Shown: one piece after another, positions 10,932 to 23,307 of the stretch
Numbering within the stretch: position 1 is the stretch's first letter
How the letters are laid out: each line of letters opens with the position of its first letter
Assembly: GCA_035772785.1 (NCBI GenBank)
Contig: JAOCPU010000031.1
Span: forward strand, 310,001-374,000
Direction: 5' to 3'
Length of the DNA: 64,000 nt
From: Phlebiopsis flavidoalba
Taxonomy: Eukaryota; Basidiomycota; Agaricomycetes; Polyporales; Phanerochaetaceae
The notes under the pieces: model-generated
Told to the model about the DNA's origin: nothing
What the model saw: the letters and a program-made list of their open reading frames with translations, nothing else
The model's database searches: none
Program-made: the position numbers and the translations under genes

Positions 10932-12018
10932 AAAGTTTAACTGAGGCCAGGATCCGACAATGACGATCGAGTATTCACTTTGCCAGTTTGTCACCAAATT
11001 CTGCGAGTTGGGAGGATGGTGCAAAGAATTGCACAAGGTTCTTTCGACACGCCACCGATTTGCAAGACTTTCTGGTGGCTCTGAAGGAGCGCGTTCAGAA
11101 AACCCAGCTTTAAGGTCACGCAAAGTCAGTAGCGGCTCAATATTGATGTACTCTTGCTTATCGTGTCAAAGACTGACAAGGATGCAAGAGGCACAGTGGA
11201 AGTAAGTGACTATGGAAAAGCAGCAAGGGGGGGGCAATTTCATTGTATCTGAATATTCAAGTCGCCCTCGCGCCTTTTATTATTATTATATTTTCTGTAA
11301 ATCGAAGCGGACGATCGTTTGTGTACCGATGCTTGAATTATGTCGAATCCGGGTCAAATCCGGTAAGGAAAGGTTTGAAATCGATGCCACACATGAAGCT
11401 CATGTGATGACCAAACAGAAAGTGCCAATCAGATCCATATATTATATTATCGGTATGGTACCAAACGGACACTACCTTTTGGACGTCATTGACTAAAAGC
11501 AAACAAGCGTCCCCCGTCGTGTCGGGTGTCCCAGAGTGATCTGTGGTAAGTGAAACACCATAGCTCGCTTTGACACCTCAGAGCCTTGCGGCCGATTAAT
11601 ACTCTTGCACCCTTTTGCAACACAGGCAACAAGCCAATACGTCAACGTCCCCCAACACTGATTAATAAATATCGCTTGTCCCCCTCAGACTGAGAACGCA
11701 TTCCAACCTTGGATGCTAAGGGAACCATAAGCTAGAGTCGCACCAGAGGAACACTCACTGGAACCCTCTACTCCCGACTCTGGGCGATCGTTGATAGCGG
11801 GGGGCATCCTGTGTATGACGAAAGACAAAATGGAAAGGAAGCGTCGCGATCATGGCCGCACAGGCCAAGTGCTGGGGAGAATCATGCGTGATCATCGTTG
11901 GTAAAGGCGTGTAGCACATCAGGCTGTCAGTCCTGTGAGTGAGTTGTCGTCAGATAAGTAAAACTAGTGACTAGCGAGGACCACCCTGGGCCGGGAAACA
12001 CTGTGAGGTAACGGAAAG
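10932..12018. other. Gene-poor stretch
   Basis: Open frames up to 96 codons (for instance 11206-11496) are present without family resemblance, and the composition is AT-richer than in the coding loci. No gene is supported. Confidence 0.35.
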
Positions 12019-12260
12019 GGCGAATTTTAGCCGGACGGAGGGGGCATTATTCGCCATGAATGAAGGGTCATTTCACCCGATAACCGGGTTCTGTCGCCCG
12101 GTAGCAGGGCGAATTCTTATTATTGTAAATTCGGGCCCGAAATTAGGTTGGACGTTTCGCCCCGTTCGTTTTGCCCACACGGGGTGCAAATGTAGTTTTC
12201 ACCGGACCTGGTGGACTCGGGGTCCCCGTGGCTGGGCACATATTCTCACCAATTATCAGG
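12019..12260. repeat. Cluster of GGGCGAA/TTCGCC motifs
   Basis: The heptamer gggcgaa or its close variants recur on both strands: gggcgaatttt at 12019, attcgcc near 12050, gtcgcccggt near 12091, gggcgaattc near 12108, tttcgccccg near 12152 and ggcgaatttt near 12259. The same motif builds the foldback at 13487-13614. The pattern suggests a decayed mobile or satellite sequence; no protein is encoded. Confidence 0.5.
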
Positions 12261-13486
12261 CGAATTTTATTATCACGGCGCCGCCAAATAGCGTGTCAAT
12301 AAATCCATTATATATTATGAAATAAATCTATTGGCCTGGTACAATACAGCAAATGTATGTTACACGGAATACCTGGCTAGGAAGGCCTGACATACCCCTC
12401 TTTAACGGTAGTATCCAGAGTCTGAATTGCCCCATCCCGGTACCTACGTGCTAAGTCTTGTGACGGAGAAGAGGACTCGACACTACTTACTGGCATAAGG
12501 TTCAGCGGGTGATAGGTGGTGTCATTCATTTACACACCCTCCATTGTGAGTTCCATCGGGACAGTTTTGCTGTTGCTCAGTGAAGTCGTTAATCTAGCGA
12601 AGAACCGTCAGCTTTGAGGGGATACTATCATCACATGAACTTAATCTGGCTAACGTGCATCCTGTCACGTGCGCTGTCGCGACCGCAGGACTCAAAACTG
12701 CATATACAATTAAGTTGGATTGTCCTATATCTGATGGTAATAAATAGGAAGTTGTCGTAGCTGACAGAGTCGCGCACCTTAGGAAGTACACCATAGCCCA
12801 ACGTAATGTTGGTAATTTGCGTCTTGAACCAACCAGAGCTCAAGCTGCGCAGATGCTGCTAAAACAACCTTCAGAGGTACGAGCCTATTTTTTTGGAACT
12901 TTTGGCTTTCTAATACTAAACTTTGCTTTCGCCGGCTTTTTTACCTGACCTACTTCTAAACTTAAGAGATACGCAAGCAGAAGACGCCCCACGAACTTTT
13001 TTTCACTACTTTAAAGCATCTTCTGAAAACGAGCACCTCTGGGCATAAAACCTTTTTTTAACTAACAAAAACCCTTTTTGACAACAAACCTTGAACGGGC
13101 AACTACAACTTAACTTTGATATAGAAACCGAGATTTATCGAGCTGCCACCGTAGATATGTTATACATGGGTTTGACCATGGGTCATGCAATACGGCTACC
13201 CGACCACGAACAGCGACGCCGTCAGCTGAAGTTCCTTTGCTTTGACAATCATGCACCGGCTACATTGTAAGCAACAAGTGTTGCTTACGAACTCTTACAT
13301 CGTTGTCCTTGAGTCAAGTGTTTCAGCATTGTGGAGCAGAGAAAGGAGGATGACGGGAATATGTCGAGGAGACTCAGTAAGATGATGGACGGTGAAGGTC
13401 AGACGCGTACGGGAGCATGACGCGTTCTTTTACCCTTAAGCGCCTGGGCAACGTCGCGCGAAATTACCCATATGGGAAAGAAAATC
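12261..13486. other. Gene-poor, AT-rich stretch
   Basis: T-runs of five to seven bases occur between about 12888 and 13075, and no coding region was recognised. Confidence 0.35.
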
Positions 13487-13614
13487 TGGTTTCAAACACT
13501 GAAGGGGCGACTTTCGCCCGTTCTTTCATTTTCGCCCTGTGTAGCCCGTTTTCCGGGCGAATTTGTGAAGTTTCGCCAGGGGCGACCGGGCGAATTTCGT
13601 GGGTTTTGAAACCA
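13487..13614. repeat. Small foldback element with GGGCGAA arms
   Basis: The left end reads tggtttcaaa (13487-13496) and the right end is its exact reverse complement, tttgaaacca (13605-13614). Between them gggcga and tcgccc blocks alternate, so the 128 bases can fold on themselves. No target-site duplication is obvious; tc borders both ends (left aaaatc, right tcaaca). It is probably a non-autonomous element related to the motif cluster at 12019-12260. Confidence 0.5.
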
Positions 13615-14286
13615 TCAACAGTGGAAAAAAGGCGCCATGTCCGACATGTTTCGTAACGTGACACGCGCACAACCGCCCACGAGACCCATTTAAGACCAAA
13701 AGAATACTTGCATCGCGACGAAGGAATAATCGCATCATTAAGGTCTGAGCGTTGCAGTGTGAAGACCAAGCCTTCATATATTCCAAACCTCTTGACCCAA
13801 AACGTTACTGTTGTCAGCAAGGTTATTGCGACGTTACTGCACCAGCAAAAGTCCCGCTGCAACCACGCTAGAGGCTGCGCGGCGCCGCGCCTTTTCAAGT
13901 TTGTGGCCACCAGGCCAACCCTCTCACTGCAAAAATGCGGCGCTAACTAGTTTGACGGAGCTGCAGCGGCTCTGCCGAGGGTCTCTCGTAAAAGGCCCTA
14001 GACCTCGACGCTAGGTTTCCAGAGTTTTCGAGTTGATCGGGCTCAGTGAGAGCCGTTTGGGACGAGCAGGCAGACGCTCTGCTGTTTCTGAGAAGCGGGA
14101 GAGCCCCACGACACATTTTGGCCAATGGGTACGGCCGAGCAACTGAGCAAGAAGGAATTAAAAATGCAATATTGATTCATCACAAAATCACTGAAATCTA
14201 TGAGCGAGCATCCGGCAGAGAAGGAAGCTGTATTACACACAAGCATGATCGACTAAATATCGTCTCTTTCACGCGACAGGACTACG
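13615..14286. other. Intergenic, nothing recognised
   Basis: Short open frames only; this is the 3' flank of the minus-strand hypothetical gene. Confidence 0.35.
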
Positions 14287-15477
14287 CTACGCGTAGCATT
14301 TGGCAAGCTTCAACAACAGTCCCTCACGTACGAGCTTTGTCATTGATCGCTGCGTCTTCAGGTTGGCGAACCAGTGCCAGAGCGCGCCGGGCTGCTCGGG
14401 GGTGGTGGCGGGAAAGCTTGGGAGTGCAGGGAGCGATTGGTGGTATCGGAGGCAGCGTCTTGTCAGTGTCCGCGCTGCTTGTTTGGTGACGGGCCGTTCG
14501 GAAGTGTTCGTGAGGTCTTGACATGAATCTTCGGTAACGACCGAAACCTCTTCAAGACCCTTTGCGAGGCCCTCCGCTGGTCGCACCGCAGACGGCGCTG
14601 GTGACGAGCCAGAGGCGTGATTGAACCCGGAGCGGTGCGCGAGCACTTCGTCTGGGCTTGCGGGTGCGGCGTCGCCGGCGACGGGTCGAGGCTTACGCAG
14701 GGTCGCCGTTCTCGTATCCATGGGCCTATTTGGCAACTCTGGTATTCCGCGTCCCGCAGTGGAAGCCACGTTTCCGAACCGCCCTGCGAGTACTCGGACG
14801 GCGTGTCGATGTCGACGTATCCGGTAGTCGGACGTAGTATAGTGGACCGAGAATGATGACTTCTGCAAGAATTCAAAAATTAGTGTTATTATGGGAAAGA
14901 TTGTAGTACGCTGTACGTACAAGATTAAGCTGCACAAGCAGCGGAGCAGTGGTAGACGTTTCGGGCATGTGACTGGCACCTCTTCGAAAAATTCTTCGTA
15001 CGTATGTTCACTCCCATCGTCTGGCGAGGCGATGGTAAAAGGTCGAAGGATGCGGTTCCCAAGTGAAGCTACGGCTGGTGCTGACGCGTTACGCAGGTGC
15101 GACCAGTCGATATGACCAACTCTTCGCTTTCCCTTTTCAGCGTCCATCGTTTGCTCTATTATCTGGCGTCGAGCCTCGAAATAACGCAATGTACGGGTCG
15201 AGAACTGACTGCTCCTCGTCGAGCGCGCTTGCGGTAAACTGGACACGCTGTCCTCTCGGAATTGCACGACAAGTCGAGGAGACTTGAAAAGGGAAGCGTG
15301 AGGCCGTCTATGGTCAAGATTTGTGACCGCCCCTCGGTCGCGTCCCAGGGAATGTCGTGTGCCGTGTGACCATCCCAGCTCTCCGCATTGAGCAGCTCGG
15401 GTCCAGAGAACGTGACCAAACCGTTCCTCTTGGGATCCATATCGCCGCAAAGCTGAGTGCCGACTCTGGGGCACCAC
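14287..15477 (-). CDS. Hypothetical multi-exon protein, minus strand
   Basis: A 396-codon frame is open across 15477-14287, but parts are probably intronic. The most protein-like blocks are EQTMDAEKGKRRVGHIDWSH, then LRNASAPAVASLGNRILRPF, SPDDGSEHTYEEFFEEVP and a C-terminal MTKLVREGLLLKLAKCYA. A good intron, gtgccagtcaca to cttgtgcag (about 49 bases), follows EEFFEEV near 14980, and a second putative acceptor (attcttgcag) lies near 14870. In a second frame the upstream segment reads NGLVTFSGPELLNAESWDGH, then DIPWDATEGRSQILTIDGLT, which may be the true coding frame before about 15250. A Pro-rich segment translated from a 15-base G-run (15650-15664) lies further upstream. No family was recognised; membrane or enzyme roles cannot be argued from what is visible. 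Confidence 0.4.
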   Translation of the reverse strand: MVPQSRHSALRRYGSQEERFGHVLWTRAAQCGELGWSHGTRHSLGRDRGAVTNLDHRRPHASLFKSPRLVVQFREDSVSSLPQARSTRSSQFSTRTLRYFEARRQIIEQTMDAEKGKRRVGHIDWSHLRNASAPAVASLGNRILRPFTIASPDDGSEHTYEEFFEEVPVTCPKRLPLLRCLCSLILYVQRTTIFPIITLIFEFLQKSSFSVHYTTSDYRIRRHRHAVRVLAGRFGNVASTAGRGIPELPNRPMDTRTATLRKPRPVAGDAAPASPDEVLAHRSGFNHASGSSPAPSAVRPAEGLAKGLEEVSVVTEDSCQDLTNTSERPVTKQAARTLTRRCLRYHQSLPALPSFPATTPEQPGALWHWFANLKTQRSMTKLVREGLLLKLAKCYA

Positions 15478-15649
15478 GTCCGACCAACGCCGTGTGTGAG
15501 TATGTTGTCAATGCCATAACTATGCGCACAACAATGTCAGGTCTCGAGACTTGAACATTATAAGCTAGAACACGCACCTCATTGTCGTGTGTCAAGCGAT
15601 TGATTGAAAGGGAAGCGCAAAAACGTGGGCTGGGCGCCTGGCTGGTCGC

Positions 15650-15664
15650 GGGGGGGGGGGGGGG
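15650..15664 (+). repeat. 15-base G homopolymer
   Basis: An uninterrupted run of G on the plus strand lies just upstream of the minus-strand hypothetical gene. Such runs are prone to length errors, so open frames across it should not be trusted. Confidence 0.9.
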
Positions 15665-15710
15665 CTGTGGTAGGCCACCGAGGATGAGTGTCAGGTAGCA
15701 CCGTATGGCC

Positions 15711-18700
15711 AGCACGCACGGGATGTGGCAGTTATCCTGGCCGCACGCAGAGCAAATAGGGGGTTATATAAGCATCCTTCAGTAGGCAGAAAGGGAGCTG
15801 GTGTGACCGCGCAGCGGGCCTGTGAGAATGCGCGAGCTTAGGCGGCCTCGTTTCCCAGCGCGTGCCACAGGCCCGTCAGCAGCGCACGAGAGCTAAATTA
15901 ATAACTTCGCACAGAATCGACGATCAGGGCGCGACGTGGCCCATATGGTCGTGCTGTGATATCATAAGCAAGAGCGGTGAAGCTCTCGGCGACTCGCTTG
16001 TGTCTCATGGTTGTGGGAATATGAGCAACCTTGACGGTTGCGAAGGCTGCTGGCGACCCGGGGATTCGGTCAATGTGAGAGACTAGGCATGATATCGCTC
16101 TGATTTGCAGAGCGTACCTGACGGTGTATTGAGTATGGAAACGGTCTATGAGCTACCGCGCGCGAGCCTCACCCCCTCAAACGGTTAGCACAAATTGCCG
16201 TTACAAGGTAATAGACTCGGAGATGGATGCGAGGCAAATGACGCCTCGCAGCCCTGAATCAGAACAATTTCTCAGGCAAATGAGGGCATCGTAGAGTCTA
16301 GCTTAGGAATGAGACATGGTGATGGCTATCAGAAGCATAAGGAACGAGTATTGGTGAAATGTGGGGGGGGCATCAGGTGGTGTGATGGGAGGAAGCAAGG
16401 AGGTACAGCGTCAACATGCAGCACGTGGCGGCTGCTGGAAGAGAGCTTGAGAGCTTGAGAGCTTCCCAATGTTTCGGAACGCCACCACGCTGTCGCCAAA
16501 CAAACGACAAACATAAATCCCCGAGCTTTAATGCATCCAAAAACCACTGCAACTTGATAGACTGGACTATTTCACCTCAAAGTTTGGAGCCTGGTCGGTC
16601 TCGTTTCGTTCCATCTCTGTATTTGTTTTTACAATACGATGCTGAGATGACATTTGAAAGGTTTTTTAGAGTCAACGGTCTCAAAGTGGAAGCGCACTAT
16701 TTTGCAGGTTATTTTCGTTATATTTGCATTTCTGAGAGAAGTACCGCGAACCGAAGCCCAAGAGTCGTGCACTGTTTTAGGTCCCTGTGGGGAAATTACC
16801 TCTTTTACTTCTCGTGGCACCCTCCACTTATGCGCCTCCTAGGTTTCGAATACCGCGCGGACCTGTGTAATCCCTTCCAGCGTGTACCCTCATGTGAAAA
16901 AATCGGCAACGACTGACATGCCGGTCATTTGAATTCCGCTACATTCTCGTTCGCATAGCGGGATTACCTGCCTATGATATCAGATTAGTTGCGCCACAGC
17001 GTTTGTGCATATTTTCCCAATTCTAGCTTCGCCGAACGATGGCAATGAGATAACACGTTCCAACTTCCACCTTCGTTTCGCTGCTTCGCGTAGTGTGTAG
17101 TCTCTCCCGAGGAAGAGCGCGGACAGCTTCGCTGTCTAGCGCAGTGTGCACATCAAATGGGACTGGGAAACCAAGGTCTTGAGGCTATGGCGTGCTTAAT
17201 ATGCGCTGAACACGCTAGAGCTAATAGCCTTAGTTCTGAGCGTCTTTTCAGCTACTCGGGCTCCGTGTGTACTCACAGTCTACTTATCTGGAGACTTGTC
17301 ATGTCTGCTCGACCGGTTCAGCTTGGCGGGGAGTCCCTTATTCCTGCGTACGATCGCACTAAAGAGAGGCGCGCAGAAGTGCCCGGCCTGGCCCGCGATT
17401 GACGGCGGGGTCTTGTCTGCTATCTCCATCAGGTGGCTTAATTACTGTAGCTAAGCATCGCGTTAGCTAGTCATCTAAGTTTGCAAACCCGAGTCTTGAC
17501 TTGATAGTACCTGACTCGGACTCACTAAGCACAGTGCCTTATCTCGGAATTACTGCCTTTCCGGTTAGTTGCCGGGGCAGCTGACCCAGAAGATTGTACC
17601 CCACAATGCAAGGGGTGAGCGTCATTACAGGTTTTGATCTACCATGGACTCGAGCCGAGGCTGCAGGAGGTTGCGTGGTCTAGTCCTTGGCAAGGCGGGA
17701 TTGCTGTGATGCCGCCACGACGCCCAGCGGGCACGAGCAAGGTGCTTGCAAGAGTATACGATCGCCAGGGTTTCAGAAGGCGCCTCAGATGAGCGCAAGA
17801 TTCAAAGCATAGGCTTGTTACGCGGTCGAAACTGGGCAGCTTGTCATAGTCACCATGCCGACCACTTTTGAGTATTGCCCAGTTTATTTGACGAAAAGCT
17901 GAAAGACCAGAGAAACCTTCTTCCTTTTCAGTCTTTTTTCATGTACCATCAGCCAAAATGTAGCGGAATCTCGTACCTCGTCATGGACCTAGACCCTCGC
18001 GATCAGGGGTTCGATCGTAAACCGTAACCGCGTACAGGTCTGTACAGGTGTGACCCTCGATGATGACCTGATGATGAAGGGGTAGGATCGTCAATAATTG
18101 AGACTACGCTGCCTTAACCTAGATCTAGGTAAGCCGCGACGACGATGGTGGGCGGAGACTCAAGTACTCACGGACGATGAGGGTGGCGACGTTCACGAGT
18201 CATAACACGGCTTTAGGGTGAGACAACATCACTTCCGGACCGGGTACAGCGATGTAACCTACCGAGGAGACGTAGAGTCATAGCGGGTAATGACCCGTGT
18301 ATAGTCAGACAGGAGGTTACGTTTCGATAAGGTAGCAAAGAAAGCGACGAGGGCGGCAGTCAGCGTTTCAAGCGTGAGCAAGCGTGGTTTGTCGGCATAG
18401 AAAACGGTAACATATATCCCAACTCAATCCTGAGGTTAATAACGTACTAGAGACACGAGTGGTGTAAACGTCACCGTTGTCAACGATTTACGGTAAACCC
18501 CGTAGGCCAGTCCGAAGCAGGCCCATAACACTTCTTTCGAAGAACGACATGTCTGAGAGCGCGGGTGTCGTGACTGACTCATAAGCCTCGTGTCTGTCTT
18601 TCTGCCACGAACGGACCCTCAAATCAAATGCGTTGTGAGCGAACTTAACTTTGAAGTGAGTCATTTTCTCCAGCGCCGGATCCGTATTGGAACCCGACGC

Positions 18701-19575
18701 CAGAGCCATGGGGACGTGTGCATACGTCGCTTGAGACCCTCGACCTGAAGACGAGCAATCAAGTGACGTCGCAATAGAACTAAGAGCGACAAACAGCATC
18801 GTCCAGGCGTATATGCTATGATACACTGGGCCAGGGACATGGACCATGAGGCCTGAGGGCGGGGGCTGACGGGATTAGCACAAGCTAGAGGCTTATCTTG
18901 TGATTCCGAGTGAAGCTTCAAAGCTTCATAACAGGTCTAAAGATCTGCATAATTAGTATACATGCTCTTTGGGATAAGCTAAGAGCTCCTACCATACTCT
19001 AGAATAGCAGGCTGATTTCTCTTTGACTGCTATTCATAGGCACTGACGCTGTGAGTCGCTTATTGAGTCTCATTGGATATGAGAAGTCCGTCAAGTTGTA
19101 AGCCGCGTAGATACTAACGGCGAGAATTGGATCTTCTGTTTAGTAGCGAATGTCAGCTGAAGTTGTTCCACAGCAAAGTTTTGTGCGCATCGCGCGGTGG
19201 TCGTCGGAAAACACTTGACTACACCTAACCCTAAAAGAGATGGGCGGAGATAGGCGGAGATGAAGTCAAGCGCACGGAAGATTCAAACTCCGACTCAACG
19301 TACCCACCTTCCGCTCGAGGGGTCAAGAACTTCCACTTATGAGTCTTACATTGACGATATTTCCTTCAGGTGCACACGCGCAAGAAAACGCAGGACACGA
19401 TAGTTATACGACGGAGAAATACAACAGCGCGAGATGTCACGCAAAATTGAGCCATTTACTGCTTGGCTGAGGATGTTACTAGTATGCGCTCAGACTGCGG
19501 GTGTTTTTGGCCACGGCTTTCGTTAAACCTCCCAGAAGTTGAGTATGTACTGAATAAATCACGCGCAACGAAGAC
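15711..19575. other. Long gene-poor stretch
   Basis: About 3.9 kb without a supported gene. The largest open frames (16416-16916 plus, 18488-18847 minus) show no family resemblance, domain pattern or convincing splice sites. A direct repeat of ggcggaga occurs near 19240-19260. The stretch ends at the RNase H remnant and may be decayed mobile-element sequence (inference from context). Confidence 0.4.
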
Positions 19576-20099
19576 TTACAATGTGGCCAGTGCATCAGGT
19601 GTCAACGATTTCCTAAATTTGCGCCTTGTGAAGTCGCTCGCTGGCTTCCAGCTGCTGCTGGGCAGCACGCCGGGCAGCCTTGTGCGCCAATTCGTTTCCT
19701 GGGATTCCAGCGTGCCCCAGGAATCCACTGAATCACGAGCATCAGCCGTGGGTACGTTTCCAGCAGCTGGGTGATCTGCCAACGAACGCGTAGTACAATC
19801 CGACGGGTTGCAAGTATAGCGGTTCCGCTGTCGATAACGAGCCTGACGGCATTTTGACTGTCAGAGAATATGATTACGCCTGCCGGTCTTCGACGCCGAT
19901 CTCTTGCATGAGGAGCTCCAATGCAAGAGACAGAGCATAGAGTTTCGGAGTCAAGATTGTCGTAGTCTGAACTGCGTCCCACGTGGTATTTGAGGGCTGG
20001 GAGTGTGCGTTGCTTTCCCCGTCGAGCCATGACGGCCCCGGCCCCGGCCCCGTCAAGGAGCCGTGAGCCATCGCAATAGACCCTGGCAAACCTCCTCAA
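19576..20099 (-). mobile_element. Retroelement remnant: RNase H domain
   Basis: Read on the minus strand, the fragment gives RVYCDGSRLLDGAGAGAV with the first catalytic Asp in YCDGS, then YALSLALELLMQEIGVED in a shifted frame (region of the catalytic Glu), GVIIFSDSQNAVRLV with the second Asp, LVIQWIPG and KPASDFTRRKFRKSL. This order is that of a type I RNase H domain as found at the C-terminus of fungal non-LTR retrotransposon polyproteins. No reverse transcriptase motif was found upstream (20100-20900), so this is a truncated relic. Two frame changes occur, near 19930 and near 19700. A host RNase H is less likely because the SDSQNAV and WIPG motifs are typical of element-encoded domains. Confidence 0.7.
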
Positions 20100-21692
20100 G
20101 TTCTCTTCTTCTAACTTTGCCGCCTGCGCCGTTTCAGCGATCTCAAATGCGAAATCGAAAGAAGCACATTTGGGTTGCCAAATTACTTGGGCGGACCCGG
20201 AGCTGGTACTGGCTTGCCGTCAACGACTTGTGAAGTGGTGGTAAAATAGGGCTTTGTGCCGTAAAATCCCGCAAAAGCGCGCGCAACACGTGAGCTCCGG
20301 TATACTAAGTGCACCGACAAGGATAGTATTGTCAGAACAATTCTCATCGCGAGCTCGGTATTACATACGGCGCGCAGACGCCCGGGTTGTAGCATTCGTT
20401 GTCGTCGAAAGATAATGACATATAATTTGCCGACATCTTGCTGTGTGTTAAGTATCAGGCACTACACGACGTAAAGACATGCGCACTCACCAGACAAGGT
20501 ACTCAGTAGTATATGTAGTTAGCTCTGCAAGGAAGCGAGCCGTTTGGTCAGCCAAGCAGCGTAGTAGTTGTCGACGGGGCCGTCAGCCTTATAAGCCTGG
20601 CAGATGCTGACGCGTTTCCATCGAAAAAAGCCATGAATCATTTACAACGCCTATGTGGCCACAACACGCTGTGTGACTTCACAATCCTTTCTATTTGCGG
20701 CAGTTCGATTTCATACCGAAGCAAAGTTTAACTGCCATCCACAGATATCTAGGCGAACGCCTACACTACCTGGTAGTGTGTCAATTTCGTGGAACTCGAG
20801 GATAATAATAGGTAACTGCGCACCGGGGAGTGTGGTCCCATATAATGCACGTGCATGTAATACGTTAAGACTCTAGGCATGCAAGATCCACGTGGTTTGC
20901 CACACAACGGAGCTATGTACGACCTTTTCCATGACGTCGTTGCTGCGCGCACACTATGTACGCTCCAGGTCTACCATTAGTTACGCTCGCTTCCCGCAGA
21001 AACTATGATCATAGCCTTGGTGCCCAAGGGCCCTACGTTTTGCATGCTGCGACGTACATCTTCAATACTGTGAACCCGACCGATGCCTCCAGCTACGCAC
21101 TACGCGCGCGATTTACTCTGCGCAACCCTGCTATTAACAACACCCCAGAAACTCCGCCAGCCGCATCCTCATACAGCTCGAAACGATCGCGCACTCAACT
21201 TTTCTTCGTACGCGCGCACATCAACTTCTTGCTTCTCGCAGCAGATCGACCACCGCGCCTTTCCTCCGCGTCAGCAACGTGCGTAATTGCGGCTCACGCA
21301 CTATTTGCAGGCCTCTTCGAGCTGCGCCGAGGTCCAAGCCATCGTGAATTCGTTCGCCGTACGGGGGCCTGGCTGACAGAACATATAGTGTGCGCGTCCG
21401 ACTACTAGCAACCTGTATGAGCGCGTTACTGGGCCTAGCCATGGGCAGTGCTTCTGTCTGCCCAGCTCGCATTCGTTTCGGCTTGGTTTCCCGCGGCGCT
21501 TGTCACCCGTATTCCTTGACTGTTGGTTCGCAGCAAGTTAGAAAGGGGATGGGGGAACACACGATTATAATTGGAGTGACGATTGCGGTGAGATTAGAAA
21601 GAAGCATCTGCGGGCTCACGCGGGGAAGATGATGCGGCGCGGACCGAAAAACACTCGACCGACATGTTACGGGCATTTTCACACTACCGCAA
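20100..21692. other. Stretch with unrecognised open frames
   Basis: A 150-codon plus-strand frame at 20956-21408 has alternating Arg/Ala-rich segments and no recognised motif. No promoter or splice evidence supports it. The rest holds short frames only. Confidence 0.3.
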
Positions 21693-23307
21693 TCAGTATT
21701 GTATCGGCACGTGGAGACCATGGTGCTTACCCTGTCCGGTCACCGAGAAGCTCGATGTCGCCCTCTTGAGGGATAGCAAAACGCCACGCGCCTGATTTTC
21801 TCCTCGAGCCCCTCGACACCCGCATCTCGTTGTTCCTCGAGCTTCTCGAGCTTCATTCTTGCGCCAATCCTCGATGCTCATCGGCTTTCGACCAGGTTTC
21901 TTCCTGCCGGAGCTCTGTCCGCTCGCATCCCCGTGCGATTGAACGAATTCATTATCACCCTCGATGAGCTGGGCCTCCTCGTCACACAGCATGGCAGATA
22001 GGGCCTCCTAGTACCACACGTCAGTATACTGCCATCATTCCACGAAGCCACGTTACTCTGCATCCATCGCGGCCATTCTTCGTGGCCTCTTAGCGGGCAC
22101 CATAGCTCTACTGCCTCTATCTGCGAGACTCGCCGACGCTTTCCTTGAGAGCGATTATTGGCTTCCTGATGTAAATCAGCATCTAGTGTAGTCGCCTATG
22201 GAATCCCCCTGCTTACCCCGCTTGGCACCGGCACCGTAGAGCCATCGCAGTTGGTTGAGGTCCGGCTGGGACGCTCTTTGCGCGCGGTTTTGTCGCCCCT
22301 TCCGATCCTAAACGTCGTCCTTGAGCTGGCTGGCAGCGTGTCGGCTGGGTAGGTTTGTTCGCCGTCGGGCGCTTTCGCAGCGTCTTGTTGTGCGCATAAT
22401 TCCGCCGCGTCCTCGTGCAGTTTCTCTTGCACGATCGAATTTTGCGGATGAAGTAGCGCAATATTTTGAGGACCCTCTTGAACAGTCTTGTTCGGTTGTG
22501 CGCCAAATAGCCTGATAGAATCGAAAGAGTCCTCGCGCTGATACTCATCATCTGGCGCCTTGGCGGCCCCATTTGCTGTAGTCTCGTCACGCGCAGGCAA
22601 CTGCCCTGTAGGCACAGAAAGGTCCTGCCCCTCTTCTGGGAATAGTGGGCGAGCATCGTACTCAGTATCTTGATTCTTGTTGCTAAGGAGTTTCTTCATG
22701 ACCTCGGTGTCGAGTCCCATATCGAGCAAAAAAATCCTCGGCTTCGAAGAACCACTCCATTCGGCATCCAATCCGCAAGGAGGCCAGCCACTCTACGACA
22801 TGGACGAAAGAATCTTTCATGATGTTGACCATGGTCGCGCGTGTCTTCGTTGCTCTTGTTGATGTGTCCTCGCGCATCGCGCTACTCGTGAGGTGCATGG
22901 CGTCCATAGCCTTTGGCAGAAGAAACCAGCCGTGCACAGCCGAGCAACTCGCAGCTAGGACTGTCAGCATCAATCTACCGGCATTACGCGCTGCGTACCA
23001 ATGCCTTTGCCACCTCATCAATCTTTCTCCTTACGCCCTCCTCATTCTCGCTCTCGAGGACCTTCAGTGCGCCGACCAGCTCGCCGTAGTAATGCTGTCC
23101 AGCGGGTGAGAGCAAGTCGATCAGGTTGTTTTCAGGAACTGGAAATGGGCCGGTTTCCGCGAGGAGGGGATCCATCGTTGGGTCGAGCGAGTGCAGACCC
23201 ACGCTGAGGTCCGTCAGCCTTACTAAGACTCTGGCGGTCGCATTTTCATCCCAAGACGTGGTTAATTTATCGTTGATTCGTTGAAGAAATGTCATATAGC
23301 TTGACAT
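21693..23307 (-). CDS. Hypothetical charged protein, minus strand, multi-exon
   Basis: Three successive blocks on the minus strand look like exons of one gene. The first (23307-22984) reads MSSYMTFLQRINDKLTTSWD, then LDPTMDPLLAETGPFPVPEN and LKVLESENEEGVRRKIDEVA. The second (about 22771-22196) has RIFLLDMGLDTEVMKKLLSN, ARPLFPEEGQDL and an acidic, Gln-rich segment with EDAAELCAQQDAAKAPDGEQ. The third (21992-21693) has DEEAQLIEGDNEFVQSHGDA and the basic stretch SGRKKPGRKPMSIEDWRKNE, which resembles an AT-hook or nuclear localisation signal. Between blocks one and two a frame with SFVHVVEWLASLRIGCRMEW may be another exon. No family was recognised. A nuclear role is only suggested by the basic motif. 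Confidence 0.4.

Noticed and set aside
15650..15664. G-run as a G-quadruplex regulatory element
   Set aside because: A single homopolymer without separate G tracts; it is more likely a simple repeat or length artefact.
18010..18035. ggggttcgatcg resembling a tRNA T-loop
   Set aside because: The stem does not close and there is no acceptor partner.
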